A DNA stretch of 64,000 nucleotides from Paenibacillus sp. DMB20. Its GTDB lineage: Bacteria > Bacillota > Bacilli > Paenibacillales > Paenibacillaceae. The notes under the pieces are model-generated. The model saw only the letters and a program-made list of their open reading frames with translations, was not told where the DNA came from and made no database searches. The translations under genes were made by a program, and so were the position numbers. Below are positions 35,291-45,050 of this stretch, piece by piece. The stretch covers positions 1 through 64,000 of the forward strand of contig NZ_LAZU01000001.1 in assembly GCF_000987955.1 (NCBI RefSeq), written 5' to 3'. Numbering within the stretch: the stretch's first letter is position 1; every line of letters begins with the position of its first letter.

Positions 35291-35320
35291 CAAGTCTGCA
35301 CCCGCGTTCACAGTTGTCGC

Positions 35321-38300
35321 TTATGCTTTGTCTACATTAAAATACTTGGCTTCCGGATGGCTGAATACCATGGCCGACACAGAGGCTTCGGGCTCCATCA
35401 TGAAGCCCTCGGTCAGGTGTACCCCGATGTCCTCCGGCTTCATCAGTTTGAACAGCGGCTCCTGATCTTCCAAGTCCGGGCAGGCCGGATATCCAAAGGA
35501 TACGCGTATGCCTTGATAACGCGCCCCAAGTCTCCGCTTCATGGTCATATCCTCCGGATCCGGGAAGCCCCAGGAATCCCTCATCATATGATGAATGCGC
35601 TCCGCCAAAGCTTCGGCCGTTTCCAGCGCGACCGATTGCAAAGCATGGGATCGGAGATAGTCTCCTTTTTCCTTCCATTCCGCGGACAGCTTCCCTACGC
35701 CGTGTCCTGCCGTAACGACAAGAAAGCCTACGTAATCCATAGTCCCGCTCTCAACCGACTTCAAGAAATCGGCTAGGCACAGATAAGGTTCAACCTGCTG
35801 TCTAGGAAAGCTGAACCGGTGCAGAACGGTTGATTGATCTTCCGGATCGTATATGATAATGTCATTCCCCTGCGATTGGGCAGGGAAAAACCGATACATC
35901 GCGTGAGCTTGTATAATGCCCTTTTGAATAGCCTCTTGCAGGATTCCGTCTACCGTATCCTTCAGAGATACCGCCTTCGGATCCTCTGAAGCAAGCAGCT
36001 GTTCTACAGAGCCGCGAAGCCCTAGATGATGGCCAAGCAGCATCTGCATATTAATATAAGGCAAAATATGCGTTATCGGGTAATTCCTTAGGATATGGCG
36101 CTCGAAATCCGGAGGAAGATACACGGGCGCATCCGTGGCAATTTTGGAACGCTTGATCCGGGTTTGTTCCGGCAGCCGTTTTTCGGACGGAACGGTCGAT
36201 AAATCCTCTTCCCGTTCGGATCTCACTTCCTGCTCCAGCTCGGTCCGGTGTACGGGGTCGCTCAATTTGTTGGCAAGATCCAACCCATCCATGGCATCCT
36301 TCGCATATAGTACCATTCCGTCGTACTCGGGGCGAATCCGGGTTCTCGTAAACTTGCGCGTTAATGCGGCCCCCCCCCACCATAATAGGAACATTAATGC
36401 CCGCGGTTTTTAAATCCTGAGCGGTGAGCACCATCTGCTGCGCGGATTTGACAAGCAGTCCGGACAAACCGATGGCATCCGGCTTCTCCCGGCGATAAGC
36501 CTCAATGATTTGCTCCGGTGGTACTTTTATACCCAAATTGACGATCTTGTAACCATTGTTCGAAAGGATGATTTCCACGAGGTTTTTTCCGATATCATGA
36601 ACATCGCCCTTAACGGTGGCTAGCATGATTTTGCCTTTAACGGACGTCTCGTTTTTCTCCATAAAGGGCTCCAGATAAGCAACCGAAGCTTTCATGACCT
36701 CGGCGCTCTGAAGCACCTCGGCCACGATCAGCTCGTTGTTGTTGAACAGCCGTCCCACCTCGGACATGCCATCCATTAGCGGCCCGTTGATGATTTCTAG
36801 CGCACCGTACTTTTGAAGAGCTTGGTCCAGATCCGGAATAAGCCCTTCCTTCGAGCCCTCCACAACATAGGTGGCTAGACGCTCCTCAAGGCTGAGATTT
36901 GAAATTTTTTCTTTCTTCTCGACTTTTTTTGTTCCGAAAAGCGGCCACGAAAGCAGCCAGCGTATCATCATTCGTCCGGTAAATCAAATCCTCCGCAAGC
37001 CGGCGCTCCTCTTCGGGAATGGAAGCATAACGCTCAAGCTTTTCGGTATTGACGATCGCATAATCTAGGCCGGCTTTGGTGCATTCATACAAAAACACCG
37101 AGTTCAGCACTTCTCTCCCGGCTTCGGGAAGACCGAAAGACACGTTGCTGATCCCCAGAATCGTATGGCATTCCGGCATGGCTTCCTTAATAAGCCGGAT
37201 TCCCTCTATCGTTTCCTGGGCGGAGCCGATATACTGCTCGTCTCCGGTTCCCACAGGGAACACCAGCGTATCGAAAATAATGTCCTGCGGTTCAATCCCG
37301 TACTTATGGACAAGAAGTTCATAGGAGCGGCGGGCAACGTTCAGCTTATCGTTCCGATCGATGGCCTGCCCGCTCTCGTCAATGGTGCCTACGACGACAG
37401 CCGCCCCGTATTTATGAACCAGCGGCGTTACCTTCTCAAACTTTTCCTCGCCGTCTTCAAGGTTAATAGAGTTAATGATTGCCTTTCCTTGGGAATAGCT
37501 GAGGGCCAGATCTATGACTTCCGGATCGGTCGTATCGATCATGAGAGGGACTTTTACTTTTTTCACGACCAGCTCCAAGAACCGGATCATGTCCTCTTTC
37601 TCTTCGCGGTCCGGATCCTGAACGCAAACATCAATAATATGCGCTCCGTTTTTCACTTGAGCCCGGGCAATTTCGGATGCTTCCTCATACTTGCCTTCCA
37701 CAATCAAGCGTTTAAATTTACGGGAACCCAGAACGTTCGTTCGTTCCCCGACCATGTAAGGGCGGTTATCCTGCTCGATGTAGACCGGCTCGATGCCGGA
37801 AAGCGCAGGCAGATGCGAGCCGGTCATCGGACGCGGCGGATACTGGCTCATTACCTCGGATAATGCTCGGATATGCTCCGGCGTCGTTCCGCAGCAGCCC
37901 CCGGCAATATTCAACCATCCCTTTTCCGCAAAAGCGGCCATCTTCTGTGCAAGCGAATCCGGAGACTCGTGGTAATGCCCGTTCTCATCCGGCAAACCCG
38001 CGTTGGGGTAACAGCTTATTGCCGAACTGGACATTTCCGAAAGGGAACGGATATGATCGCGCATAAACTCGGGTCCGGTCGCGCAATTCAACCCGACCGA
38101 TATCGGCTTGACGTGTTCAAGGGAAATGTAAAAGGATTCAATGTTTTGTCCCGCCAACGTGGTCCCCATCGGCTCAATCGTCCCCGAGATCATGACCGGC
38201 AGCCGCACTCCCGTCTTCTCAAAGGCTTGTCGGATTCCGATCGTGCCCGCTTTTACATTCAACGTATCCTGGGACGTCTCCAGCAGCAGAGCGTCGACCT

Positions 38301-38763
38301 TGCCTTCAATTAAGGCGGCTGCCTGCTCCTCATAGCTTTCAATCAGCTCCTGGAAGGTTACGCCGCCGGTCACGGACAGTGTTTTTGTCGTTGGACCCAT
38401 GGCGCCAACGACATAACGCGGCTTAAGCGCGGTTGTAAATTTGTCGGCTGCCGCCCGGGCGAGCCGGGCAGCCTCAAGGTTGATTTCCCTTGCCAAATGC
38501 TGGATATCGTATTCAGCCAGTACTACCGAAGTCGCGCCGAACGTATTCGTTTCGATTAAATCCGCTCCGGCCTCCAAATATTGCTCATGAATATATTGTA
38601 TAACATCAGGGCGTTTCAGCACTAAAATTTCGTTGCATCCGTCCAGCTCATCTCCGCCGAAATCCTGCGGCGAGAGGTTCTCCTGCTGAATCATCGTGCC
38701 CATGGCACCGTCCATGATTAATATTCGTTCTTTTAGAAGTTCTTGTATGTCAGGCTTGTTCAA
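35321..38763 (-). CDS. metH: Cobalamin-dependent methionine synthase (two apparent frameshifts)
   Basis: Transfers methyl from methyltetrahydrofolate to homocysteine by way of cobalamin. Domain order: homocysteine-binding (residues 1-330, zinc cysteines in LNCATGPE and GGCCGTTPEH), pterin-binding (near 345-610), B12 cap and B12-binding (near 640-880, with DVHDIGKN carrying the cobalt-ligand histidine), and activation domain at the end. TTG start at 38763 behind GGGAGGGG. Two extra bases break it: in the T run 36924-36930 (restoring FRNKKVEKKEKISNLS) and the C run 36370-36378 (restoring MVGGAALTRKFTRTR). Corrected length is about 1146 residues, normal. Divergent from mtnD, with 178 bases between. 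Confidence 0.92.
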
Positions 38764-38850
38764 TGTTACCCCTCCCCGCAAAACGTTAAATCCTAGTGTA
38801 ACAGAATCTTTTTCAATAGAAAAGGATGAATATGTCGTGAATTGTGCGTC

Positions 38851-38906
38851 ATTATAATATAAAATTGTATTTAACGGATGACAAACCGGGTGAGTGCAGA
38901 TATAAT
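38851..38906. promoter_or_regulatory. Divergent promoters of metH and mtnD
   Basis: Plus strand: ATGACA (38878-38883) and TATAAT (38901-38906) with a 17-base spacer, 35 bases before mtnD. Minus strand: TATAAT at 38851-38856 facing metH, with a poor -35. No SAM-I riboswitch elements were found in the 178-base interval, so methionine control, if any, must be by other means. Confidence 0.6.
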
Positions 38907-38941
38907 ACATATTAATCCAAGTGGAGAAAGAGGGATAAAGC

Positions 38942-39479
38942 ATGGCAGAAATCGTTATTCGCAACACGAACGAACGAATCAGCGGAGAAGAAAATGTTCG
39001 TGAATTTTTGAACCGGCAGCAGGTCGTCTATGAGCACTGGAACATTGAAAAGCTGCCCGATGAGCTGCAGACCAATTTCAAATTAACCGACGACGAGAAG
39101 AAAAAAAATCCTCGAAATTTACGACCCTGAAATCCGTGATTTGGCTGCACGGCGCGGCTATAAAATTTGGGACGTTATTACTTTGTCTGAGTCCACCCCG
39201 AACCTGGAAGAGCTTCTCCAAAAATTCGAAGAGGTACATACCCATTCAGAGGATGAAATCCGCGCCATTGTCGGCGGTAAGGGCATTTTTATTATCAAGG
39301 GTTCCGATGAAGTGGGATATTTCAATGTCGAACTTGAGCCGGGCGACGTGATCTCCGTTCCGGAGAATACGCCTCACTTCTTTACACTCATGGACAATAA
39401 ACAGATTATAGCCGTTCGCCTGTTCGTTGAAGAAAACGGTTGGGTAGCCTACCCGGTCGCCAATCCCGGCCTTAACTAA
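38942..39479 (+). CDS. mtnD: Acireductone dioxygenase (one apparent frameshift)
   Basis: Methionine salvage enzyme: with Fe2+ it converts acireductone to the 2-oxo acid of methionine and formate. A single cupin with metal ligands H99, H101 and E105 in EVHTHSEDEIR and a later histidine in ENTPHFF. The RBS is AGAGGG. The gene is split by one extra base in the A run 39101-39108. Removing it joins LTDDEKKK to ILEIYDPEIRDLAARRG and gives 178 residues, the family's length. The rest of the salvage pathway (mtnA, mtnK, mtnW) is not in the window. It is divergent from metH, so methionine synthesis and salvage are placed together. Confidence 0.88.
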
Positions 39480-39498
39480 TCCAATCATATAATTCAAA

Positions 39499-39537
39499 AG
39501 CGGCACTGTGAATCCGAATGGATCATACAGTGCCGCT
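39499..39537. terminator. Bidirectional terminator between mtnD and the lipoprotein gene
   Basis: AGCGGCACTGT (39499-39509) and ACAGTGCCGCT (39527-39537) form a perfect 11-base stem between convergent genes. TTTT follows on the plus strand and a TTTTG-like tract on the minus strand. Confidence 0.85.
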
Positions 39538-39553
39538 GGTTTTATAAAACGGA

Positions 39554-39961
39554 TTATTCGGTTACCTTTAATTCTTTCATCGGCATGGAGTGCTGCCCCC
39601 GGGCGGTCACATGGGAAATCACCATATACGTGCCGGCTTCCTCAAATGCTTTCTCCAGCACATAGACCCCGTCTCCGGCATGCGCCACCGGAACTTTCAC
39701 CTGCATCCCCCCGCCTTCGCGCTTAAGCTCAAACTCCACTTTATCCGCGTCTTCAACGGGGCTGCCCGATTGCGTGACCTTTGCCTTCATGACCACTTTC
39801 TCTCCGGCCGCAGCCGATTCATCGCTTAAAGTCAAATCCACGATAATCGGTTCCATCATGACCAATTCATCGCTGTTGTTGGCACTGCTGTCGCTGCAAG
39901 CAGCCAGGGCGATAGCCATAAGTACCATAACCGAAATGATGGCATAGTTCTTCTTTAACAT
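39554..39961 (-). CDS. Lipoprotein with a YtkA-like domain
   Basis: 135 residues with a lipoprotein signal: MLKKNYAIISVMVLMAIALAAC, where the lipobox LAAC gives the lipidated cysteine at residue 22. The body (SPVEDADKVEFELK, VAHAGDGVYVLEKAFEEAG, TYMVISHVTARGQHSMPM) matches YtkA-like small extracellular domains, a beta-sandwich often found near copper proteins or cytochrome assembly (FixH-like). Histidines and methionines (RGQHSMPM) at the end could bind copper. No metal gene lies nearby. The start 39961 was chosen for the signal peptide, since the open frame runs further upstream without meaning. Confidence 0.8.
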   Translation of the reverse strand: MLKKNYAIISVMVLMAIALAACSDSSANNSDELVMMEPIIVDLTLSDESAAAGEKVVMKAKVTQSGSPVEDADKVEFELKREGGGMQVKVPVAHAGDGVYVLEKAFEEAGTYMVISHVTARGQHSMPMKELKVTE

Positions 39962-40281
39962 GGTTCCACCTACTTTTCCGTTCATATGTATTCGGGCATG
40001 ACATAGGCCAAAGCCATCCATTGAGTAAGGCAAGAAAGAAAAAAAAGTTTTTTTATACTCTTGCTGATGGGCCTTCGATATGCGTTGTTGAACAACGAAG
40101 CCGTTTCTGTGTACTCCTTGCAGTCCCATTATTATACATCGGATTCCGTCTAAAAATATGTTGATCCGCTTACAATTGTGTGACAAATATCACATCAACA
40201 GCCAAAAAAGGATCCGGCCTCACCCAATGCGGGATGTTGACCGGATCTCAAGACTTTACGGCAATTCTTATGAAAATATCA
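39962..40281. other. Intergenic region with two hairpins
   Basis: 320 bases without a gene. CGTTGTTGAACAACG (40084-40098) is a palindromic hairpin, enclosed by GGCCTTCG (40070-40077) and CGAAGCC, next to TTTCTG. The AGAAACGGCTTCG it contains on the minus strand recalls AGAAACGACTTCG in the nested element at 12417-12470. The HAD terminator occupies 40204-40248. Confidence 0.4.
40204..40248 (-). terminator. Terminator of the YsaA-like HAD gene
   Basis: On the minus strand GATCCGG (40241-40247) and CCGGATC (40211-40217) enclose a second small stem, then CCTTTTTT follows. It lies 34 bases after the stop. Confidence 0.75.
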
Positions 40282-41073
40282 TTATAATGAGTTCAAAATG
40301 GAGTGAAGTTCAGTCAGGCTCTGTACCTCGAAATCCGGTACAATGTCAGGGTCCTTCATCCGGTCATTCCGGTTGATCCAAACCGTGGTTAGTCCGGCGG
40401 CATTACCGCCTTTAATGTCGGTTGTCAGCTTATCGCCGACCATCACCGCTTGTTCCGGGGGAATCTCAAGCAAACCGAGAGCGTGGATAAAAATAGAAGG
40501 ATCCGGTTTGCCTTTTCCTAAGTTGCCCGAGATGACAATATGATCGAAATAAGGCGCGAGTTCCGGCACCCCGTCCAGCTTTTCCTGCTGAAGATCAGGA
40601 CTGCCGTTAGTAAGCAGCAGCAGCTTGACTTTTCCTTTCAGGGATTGGAGGACGTCAAACGTCTCTTCGTATACGTAAGGACGTTTTCTGCGCTCTGCCG
40701 CAAATTGTTCCGCAAGGTCGCCGGCCAACGCATCATTCTCGATCCCCAGCTTCTGAAGTCCTTTTCTCCAAGACTCCCTGCGGTATACCGGGGCCAGTTC
40801 CTGCAGCCGGCGGAATTCCGGCTGGTCGCCCGCGGTAAAGTTTGCCCACAAGCCTTCATACGGGTTTATTCCGATCATTTGCGTAAATGCAAAAGTTTCG
40901 TAGGATTCATAAAGCAGGCGTGCTTCTTGACGAACAGCCTGAAGCAATTCCGAGGCTTGAATATCCGCTGCTTCCGCAGCCGTCCTGCAAGTGATTTCAA
41001 AAGCTTCTTCTACGCTTCTTTCATCCCATAATAACGTGTCATCCAAATCAAACAAAACAGCAGCAGCCGACAT
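40282..41073 (-). CDS. HAD superfamily (class IA) phosphatase, YsaA-like
   Basis: 263 residues. The nucleophile motif LFDLDDTLLWD (D9, D11) is followed by a four-helix cap (residues 20-110), motif II LLLTNGS, the lysine in GKGKPDP and motif IV VMVGDKLTTDIKG. Its best match from memory is B. subtilis YsaA, a phosphatase proposed to act on phosphoserine. Related family members (YfnB, YjjG) act on nucleotides, so the substrate is open. It is a single gene with its own terminator, 47 bases after the membrane-protein gene upstream. Confidence 0.85.
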   Translation of the reverse strand: MSAAAVLFDLDDTLLWDERSVEEAFEITCRTAAEAADIQASELLQAVRQEARLLYESYETFAFTQMIGINPYEGLWANFTAGDQPEFRRLQELAPVYRRESWRKGLQKLGIENDALAGDLAEQFAAERRKRPYVYEETFDVLQSLKGKVKLLLLTNGSPDLQQEKLDGVPELAPYFDHIVISGNLGKGKPDPSIFIHALGLLEIPPEQAVMVGDKLTTDIKGGNAAGLTTVWINRNDRMKDPDIVPDFEVQSLTELHSILNSL

Positions 41074-41120
41074 CTTTCCAACTCCCTCTCCAACTAGCCC
41101 GCTTCTTGGCGGACATTCTA

Positions 41121-41649
41121 TTATTCGTTTTCTACCGGAATCTGATTTACTTTGGCAAACTGTTCAAGTCTTTCGCCCATCGCTTTTGTATCATAACGGT
41201 TGATCAGGCGCGAGAACACCCAGTTGCCGCCCTTGCCCTTGCTTTCAATAACAACGGAGCCATGCAAAATTTTGATCTTCGAAATTTCCGAAGCGGACAG
41301 CTTGCGCTCGCGGTTAAATTTAAAAGTCGACAGCGTACTCCGCCCCACTTTTAAATAGGGCTTTCTTAAAAAAAATCATCAAGGCCAGCAAAATATAAAG
41401 GCTGACGCCGATCCAATTCATGGTCTGACTCCCCGCCCCCGCTTCAACGGTAGCCATGCCCAAAAGCAAATACAGCACAGCCAGCGCAAGCAGCACGATC
41501 GGAAGCACGTATTTGCGGCCTTTAAAAACGTCTCCTCCGTCATGGGCGACAGATGATCCTGTACCGATCGAAGCCTGTCCCTGTTTTTTTCGCTGTTTAT
41601 TCAGCTGAGTCATATTTTTGCTGACTTTTCTTTCCCACGAACGAGACAT
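41121..41649 (-). CDS. Unknown membrane protein with two transmembrane helices (one apparent frameshift)
   Basis: 175 residues after correction. Residues 1-45 are polar and basic, two hydrophobic helices follow (about 48-66, VLPIVLLALAVLYLLLG, and 79-94, IGVSLYILLALMIF), then a soluble C-terminal domain of about 70 residues (LSASEISKIKILHGSVVIES, and GNWVFSRLINRYDTKAM). One extra base in the A run 41368-41375 breaks the frame. Removing it restores LRKPYLKVGRSTLSTFKFN. I know no function. Small Bacillota proteins with this pattern exist as conserved hypotheticals. It lies 59 bases after the ynzC-like gene. Confidence 0.7.
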
Positions 41650-41708
41650 GAGTCTCCCCCTCTATAATGATGTTTGCATTTAAAATCGTAAACGTAAAGG
41701 ATGAACTT

Positions 41709-41909
41709 TTAATGTTTCAAATTCGTCCCATTAGGGTCTTCATCCACCCACTCGATGGATTCCAACTGCTGCCGGAAGTTTCTCCGGATATTATTAAGAT
41801 AGATTTCACGAAGCTCGGAGCGTTCTTTTTGCTCCTCCTCCGTCAAACCTTCGTTTTTGTGTTTTCTGGCCAAGACATTGATTCGTCCAACCAATGCATC
41901 GATATCCAT
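41709..41909 (-). CDS. ynzC: DUF896 / UPF0291 family protein, YnzC-like
   Basis: 66 residues, all helical and charged: MDIDALVGRINVLARKHKNE, then LTEEEQKERSELREIYL and NIRRNFRQQL. This is the UPF0291/DUF896 pattern of B. subtilis YnzC, a small cytoplasmic protein of the SOS-induced yneA-yneB-ynzC operon. Here yneB (a resolvase-like protein) is missing, and a terminator separates ynzC from yneA. The start at 41909 has GGAGGG eight bases before it. The frame continues further upstream but only into the terminator. Confidence 0.85.
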   Translation of the reverse strand: MDIDALVGRINVLARKHKNEGLTEEEQKERSELREIYLNNIRRNFRQQLESIEWVDEDPNGTNLKH

Positions 41910-41953
41910 GCGTTTCCCTCCAAATGAAAATTTAATACTAACTTTGACATGTG

Positions 41954-41990
41954 AAAAAGAGCTTGTCAAGGAATCGTCCTTATCAAGCTC
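41954..41990 (-). terminator. yneA terminator
   Basis: On the minus strand GAGCTTGATAAGGA (41977-41990) pairs with TCCTTGACAAGCTC (41959-41972), 12 of 14 positions, around a four-base loop, followed by TTTTTC. It separates yneA from ynzC. Confidence 0.8.
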
Positions 41991-42124
41991 GAACATATTC
42001 AACCGTCTATGACATTATATCATTAACACTAAAAAAATTCCGAATAAAATGAATGAGGCAAACTGCAACTGCACTGTATTTCAAAAGATAGAGTACTGGC
42101 AAATGCATCATATCGCCAATAAAC

Positions 42125-42493
42125 TCACCATAATGGCAATGCCAATACATCTCCTGCCTGAATTTCAGGCCCTCTTAATCCGTTATTTTCCGAAATTGAA
42201 CTGACATAATCGCGGGTATCCATTTCCTGAGGTTTATGAGACGAAGCGATGCTCCATAAGGTATCGCCCGGCTGCACGATGACATGTTTCTCGCCTTTCG
42301 GTTTATCCATCCCGCCTGCAACTACAGAGAAGGCACCTGTCCAGCCCATTATGAAAATCATCAGTATCACCAACGTTTTGCCTGCACGACTCTTGGCAAA
42401 ATCACAAATGACATCAAGGAGCGACTTATCGCTGCTTACCTCTTCCTGAACCGGTTTGTCATAAATACTGCGGTATGTACTGTATCTCAACAT
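42125..42493 (-). CDS. yneA: SOS cell-division inhibitor YneA
   Basis: Blocks division after DNA damage in Bacillus. 122 residues: cytoplasmic N-terminus, one transmembrane helix (about 40-62, LVILMIFIMGWTGAFSVVAGG), then an extracellular LysM domain (VIVQPGDTLWSIASSHK, and GPEIQAGDVLALP). It is divergent from lexA, as in B. subtilis, and shares the operator region with five LexA-type boxes. Together with lexA this places it in the SOS regulon. The following gene of B. subtilis, yneB, is absent. Confidence 0.9.
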   Translation of the reverse strand: MLRYSTYRSIYDKPVQEEVSSDKSLLDVICDFAKSRAGKTLVILMIFIMGWTGAFSVVAGGMDKPKGEKHVIVQPGDTLWSIASSHKPQEMDTRDYVSSISENNGLRGPEIQAGDVLALPLW

Positions 42494-42507
42494 GGATCAT
42501 CATCTCC

Positions 42508-42642
42508 CAAACAAGTGTTCTGTTATGAAATCAATATAACACGAACATTTGTTTGATTCAATAGTTTTTTGCGAACAATTGTTCTATTTTTTTTTGAACT
42601 TTAGAACTTATGTTTGTACGAACGAAAGTTCTATGTTATAAT
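42508..42642. promoter_or_regulatory. SOS operator cluster and lexA promoter
   Basis: Five sites resemble the Bacillus LexA box CGAACN4GTTCG: 42508-42521 (CAAACAAGTGTTCT), 42542-42555 (CGAACATTTGTTTG), 42572-42585 (CGAACAATTGTTCT), 42603-42616 (AGAACTTATGTTTG) and 42619-42632 (CGAACGAAAGTTCT). None is perfect, each has one or two changes. The lexA promoter TTGTAC (42614-42619) and TATAAT (42637-42642), 17 bases apart, overlaps the last two boxes, which fits autorepression. The other boxes face yneA. Confidence 0.85.
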
Positions 42643-42677
42643 TTTCCCAAACGTTACTAAAATGGGGTTGATACGGA

Positions 42678-43304
42678 ATGTCGAAGATATCCAGCCGCCA
42701 GCTGGCCATATTGGAATTTATCCGCAATGAAGTCCGAAGCAAGGGTTATCCGCCTTCCGTTCGTGAAATCGGAGAGGCTGTCGGACTGGCATCCAGTTCC
42801 ACGGTACACGGTCATTTGGACCGGTTAGAGAAGAAAGGCCTTATCCGGCGAGACCCTACGAAACCAAGGGCAATTGAGCTGCTTGGACAAGAGGAATCGG
42901 AGAGCAGCAATCTGTTTACGCATACGATCTCCAGAGTTCCGGTCGTCGGCAAGGTTACCGCGGGTGTGCCGATTACGGCAACGGAGAACATCGAGGATTA
43001 TTTCCCGCTGCCTCAACATTTTGTGGGAGACGACAAGGTGTTCATGCTTTCCGTTATGGGCGACAGTATGGTGGAAGCCGGTATTTTTAATGGCGACTAT
43101 GTTATTGTACGGCAGCAGCAGACGGCCAATAACGGCGATATTGTCGTAGCGATGACGGAAGAAGACGAAGCAACGGTAAAAACGTTCTATAAAGAGAAGG
43201 ACCATATTCGCCTTCAGCCCGAGAATCCTTCCTACAAACCGCTTCGGTTGAACCATGTGACCATCCTGGGAAAGGTCGTCGGCATTTTCCGGGACATCCA
43301 TTAA
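42678..43304 (+). CDS. lexA: LexA repressor
   Basis: SOS repressor with autoproteolysis stimulated by RecA. Residues 1-65 form the winged-helix domain ([21 protein letters not shown]), residues 85-208 the S24 peptidase domain. The cleavage site is A95-G96 in VTAGVPI, and the catalytic pair is S130 (GDSMVEAGI) and K168 (ATVKTFY). At 208 residues it is like B. subtilis LexA (DinR). The start has GGGG-rich DNA before it but no strong Shine-Dalgarno site. Boxes for its own binding lie just upstream, so it should be autoregulated. Confidence 0.97.
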   Translation: MSKISSRQLAILEFIRNEVRSKGYPPSVREIGEAVGLASSSTVHGHLDRLEKKGLIRRDPTKPRAIELLGQEESESSNLFTHTISRVPVVGKVTAGVPITATENIEDYFPLPQHFVGDDKVFMLSVMGDSMVEAGIFNGDYVIVRQQQTANNGDIVVAMTEEDEATVKTFYKEKDHIRLQPENPSYKPLRLNHVTILGKVVGIFRDIH

Positions 43305-43334
43305 GAGATCAGCTTTATAGGCCCACCGCGACAA

Positions 43335-43373
43335 AGAGTCTGCCGTTCACTAGACACGGCAGACTCTTTTTTT
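43335..43373 (+). terminator. lexA terminator
   Basis: AGAGTCTGCCGT (43335-43346) and ACGGCAGACTCT (43356-43367) pair perfectly over 12 bases, with a nine-base loop and a T run following. Confidence 0.93.
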
Positions 43374-43654
43374 ATTCCTATGAGGTAGTCTCTTCCGCTC
43401 ACTTAACCTTTATAGCCATAATCCATGACAATGGGAGGATTCGGGGCGAAGGCTCTAAAACAACTTCCAACGAAACAGTCTCGATTGATACGAGGCTGTT
43501 TTCTATATTAATGTTTATGGGAAGAAAATTAAGAAGAAAAAATCTGCGCGGCAATCATCCCGCACAGATTTTGTTTGTTTATTCTGTTTCCTTCGCGAAT
43601 CGAAGTTCAGTAAGTAATTGCGATTTGCCAATCGCATCGCTCTTCCCACAAAGC

Positions 43655-43686
43655 AAAAATCCCCAGAAGCCTTGCGGCTCTAGGGA
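43655..43686 (-). terminator. glnA terminator
   Basis: On the minus strand CCCTAGAGCC (43676-43685) and GGCTTCTGGGG (43661-43671) pair with one mismatch around a GCAA loop and are followed by ATTTTTG. It starts nine bases after the glnA stop. Confidence 0.85.
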
Positions 43687-43694
43687 TTATAGAA

Positions 43695-45023
43695 TTAATA
43701 CAGAGTTATATATTGATCGCGTTCCCATTGATGAACCTGCGTTCTATACATATCCCACTCGATTTCTTTCAGTTCATAGAAGTGGGTCAGGGCATGATCA
43801 CCGAGGGCTTCGCAGATCACTTCGTTGCGAATCAGCTCGTTGACGGCTTCCTTCAGGCTCGCAGGCAAGCTTGGGATGCCTTCCTCGATCCGCTCTTCCT
43901 CCGACATGACATAGATGTTCCGGTCGATTGGAGCAGGAAGCGGAAGCTTGCGCTTGATGCCGTCCAAACCGGCTTTAAGCATGACGGCGAGCGCCAGGTA
44001 AGGGTTCGCGGCAGGATCCGGGTTGCGAACTTCAACGCGCGTGCTGAGTCCGCGGGAAGCCGGAATACGAATCATCGGGCTGCGGTTGCTCGCTGACCAT
44101 GCTACGTAACACGGAGCTTCATAGCCGGGCACCAGACGTTTGTACGAGTTCACCGTCGGGTTCGTAATCGCTGCAAAAGCACGTGCGTGCTTCAAAATGC
44201 CTGCCATAAAATGACGCGCCGTAGGACTCAAACCTAGCTCGTCGCTTTCGTCCACGAACACGTTCTCGTTGCCGTTAAAGAGGGATTGGTTGCAGTGCAT
44301 CCCCGAACCGTTCACCCCGAACAACGGCTTCGGCATAAACGTGGCAATCAAGCCGTGCTGTCTGGCAATGGTTTTAACCACGAGTTTAAACGTCTGAATC
44401 TGGTCCGCGGCTTTAACGGCATCGGCATATTTAAAGTCGATTTCATGCTGGCCCGGCGCCACTTCATGGTGGGAAGCTTCGATTTCAAAGCCCATTTCCT
44501 CAAGCGTAAGCACGATATCGCGACGGCAGTTCTCGCCAAGATCCGTAGGAGCAAGGTCAAAATATCCGCCTTGATCGTTCAGTTCCATCGTCGGATTGCC
44601 TTTTTCATCGGTTTTGAAAAGGAAAAATTCCGGCTCCGGACCGACATTCATGGATGTATAACCCATTTCTTCGGCTTCCTTCAAACATCTCTTCAAGATG
44701 CCGCGGGGGTCCCCGGGAAACGGAGTGCCGTCCGGCAAATAAACGTCACAGATCAGACGAGCTACGCGGTCTTGGGAAACCCAAGGGAAGATGACCCAGG
44801 TATCCAGGTCCGGATAAAGGTACATATCCGACTCTTCAATCCGAACATATCCTTCGATCGAGGAGCCGTCAAACATCATTTTGTTATTTAACGCTTTCGG
44901 CAGCTGACTTACCGGAATTTCCACGTTTTTGATCGTGCCCAGCAAATCGGTGAACTGCAAGCGGATAAAACGCACATTCTCTTCCTTGGCAATACGAAGA
45001 ATATCCTCTTTCGAATAACTCAC
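43695..45023 (-). CDS. glnA: Glutamine synthetase type I
   Basis: Makes glutamine from glutamate, ammonia and ATP in a dodecamer. GTG start at 45023 behind AAGGGAGAGG. Signatures: [19 protein letters not shown] (residues 49-67), the metal/ATP site GPEPEFFLF (130s), [12 protein letters not shown] (about 186-197), [12 protein letters not shown] (240s), and [16 protein letters not shown] (near 340). No adenylylation tyrosine loop of the GSI-beta type is seen. At 442 residues it is the GSI-alpha form of Bacillota, which also controls GlnR and TnrA. It is cotranscribed with glnR, 27 bases apart. Confidence 0.97.
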   Translation of the reverse strand: MSYSKEDILRIAKEENVRFIRLQFTDLLGTIKNVEIPVSQLPKALNNKMMFDGSSIEGYVRIEESDMYLYPDLDTWVIFPWVSQDRVARLICDVYLPDGTPFPGDPRGILKRCLKEAEEMGYTSMNVGPEPEFFLFKTDEKGNPTMELNDQGGYFDLAPTDLGENCRRDIVLTLEEMGFEIEASHHEVAPGQHEIDFKYADAVKAADQIQTFKLVVKTIARQHGLIATFMPKPLFGVNGSGMHCNQSLFNGNENVFVDESDELGLSPTARHFMAGILKHARAFAAITNPTVNSYKRLVPGYEAPCYVAWSASNRSPMIRIPASRGLSTRVEVRNPDPAANPYLALAVMLKAGLDGIKRKLPLPAPIDRNIYVMSEEERIEEGIPSLPASLKEAVNELIRNEVICEALGDHALTHFYELKEIEWDMYRTQVHQWERDQYITLY

Positions 45024-45050
45024 TCTATCCTCTCCCTTATAAAGATCTGT

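Larger units (their letters stand above)
43305..43694. other. Intergenic region between lexA and glnA with several terminators
   Basis: A 390-base interval between convergent genes without a coding region. It contains the lexA terminator (43335-43373), a second plus-strand hairpin AACAGTCTCG/CGAGGCTGTT (43474-43500), a hairpin AAATCTG-GCGG / CCGC-CAGATTT (about 43540-43571) with an A/U tract on each side, a GCGAT/ATCGC hairpin near 43620-43635, and the glnA terminator (43655-43686). The number of hairpins is notable, and their roles beyond termination are unknown. Confidence 0.6.

Noticed and set aside
36360-36380. Programmed frameshifting in metH, mutS or others
   Set aside because: None of the runs is in a recognised slippery heptamer with a downstream stimulator, and so many genes at once would not use it.
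38764-38941. SAM or T-box riboswitch upstream of metH
   Set aside because: No conserved hairpin set, no terminator pair and no T-box sequence found in the interval by eye.
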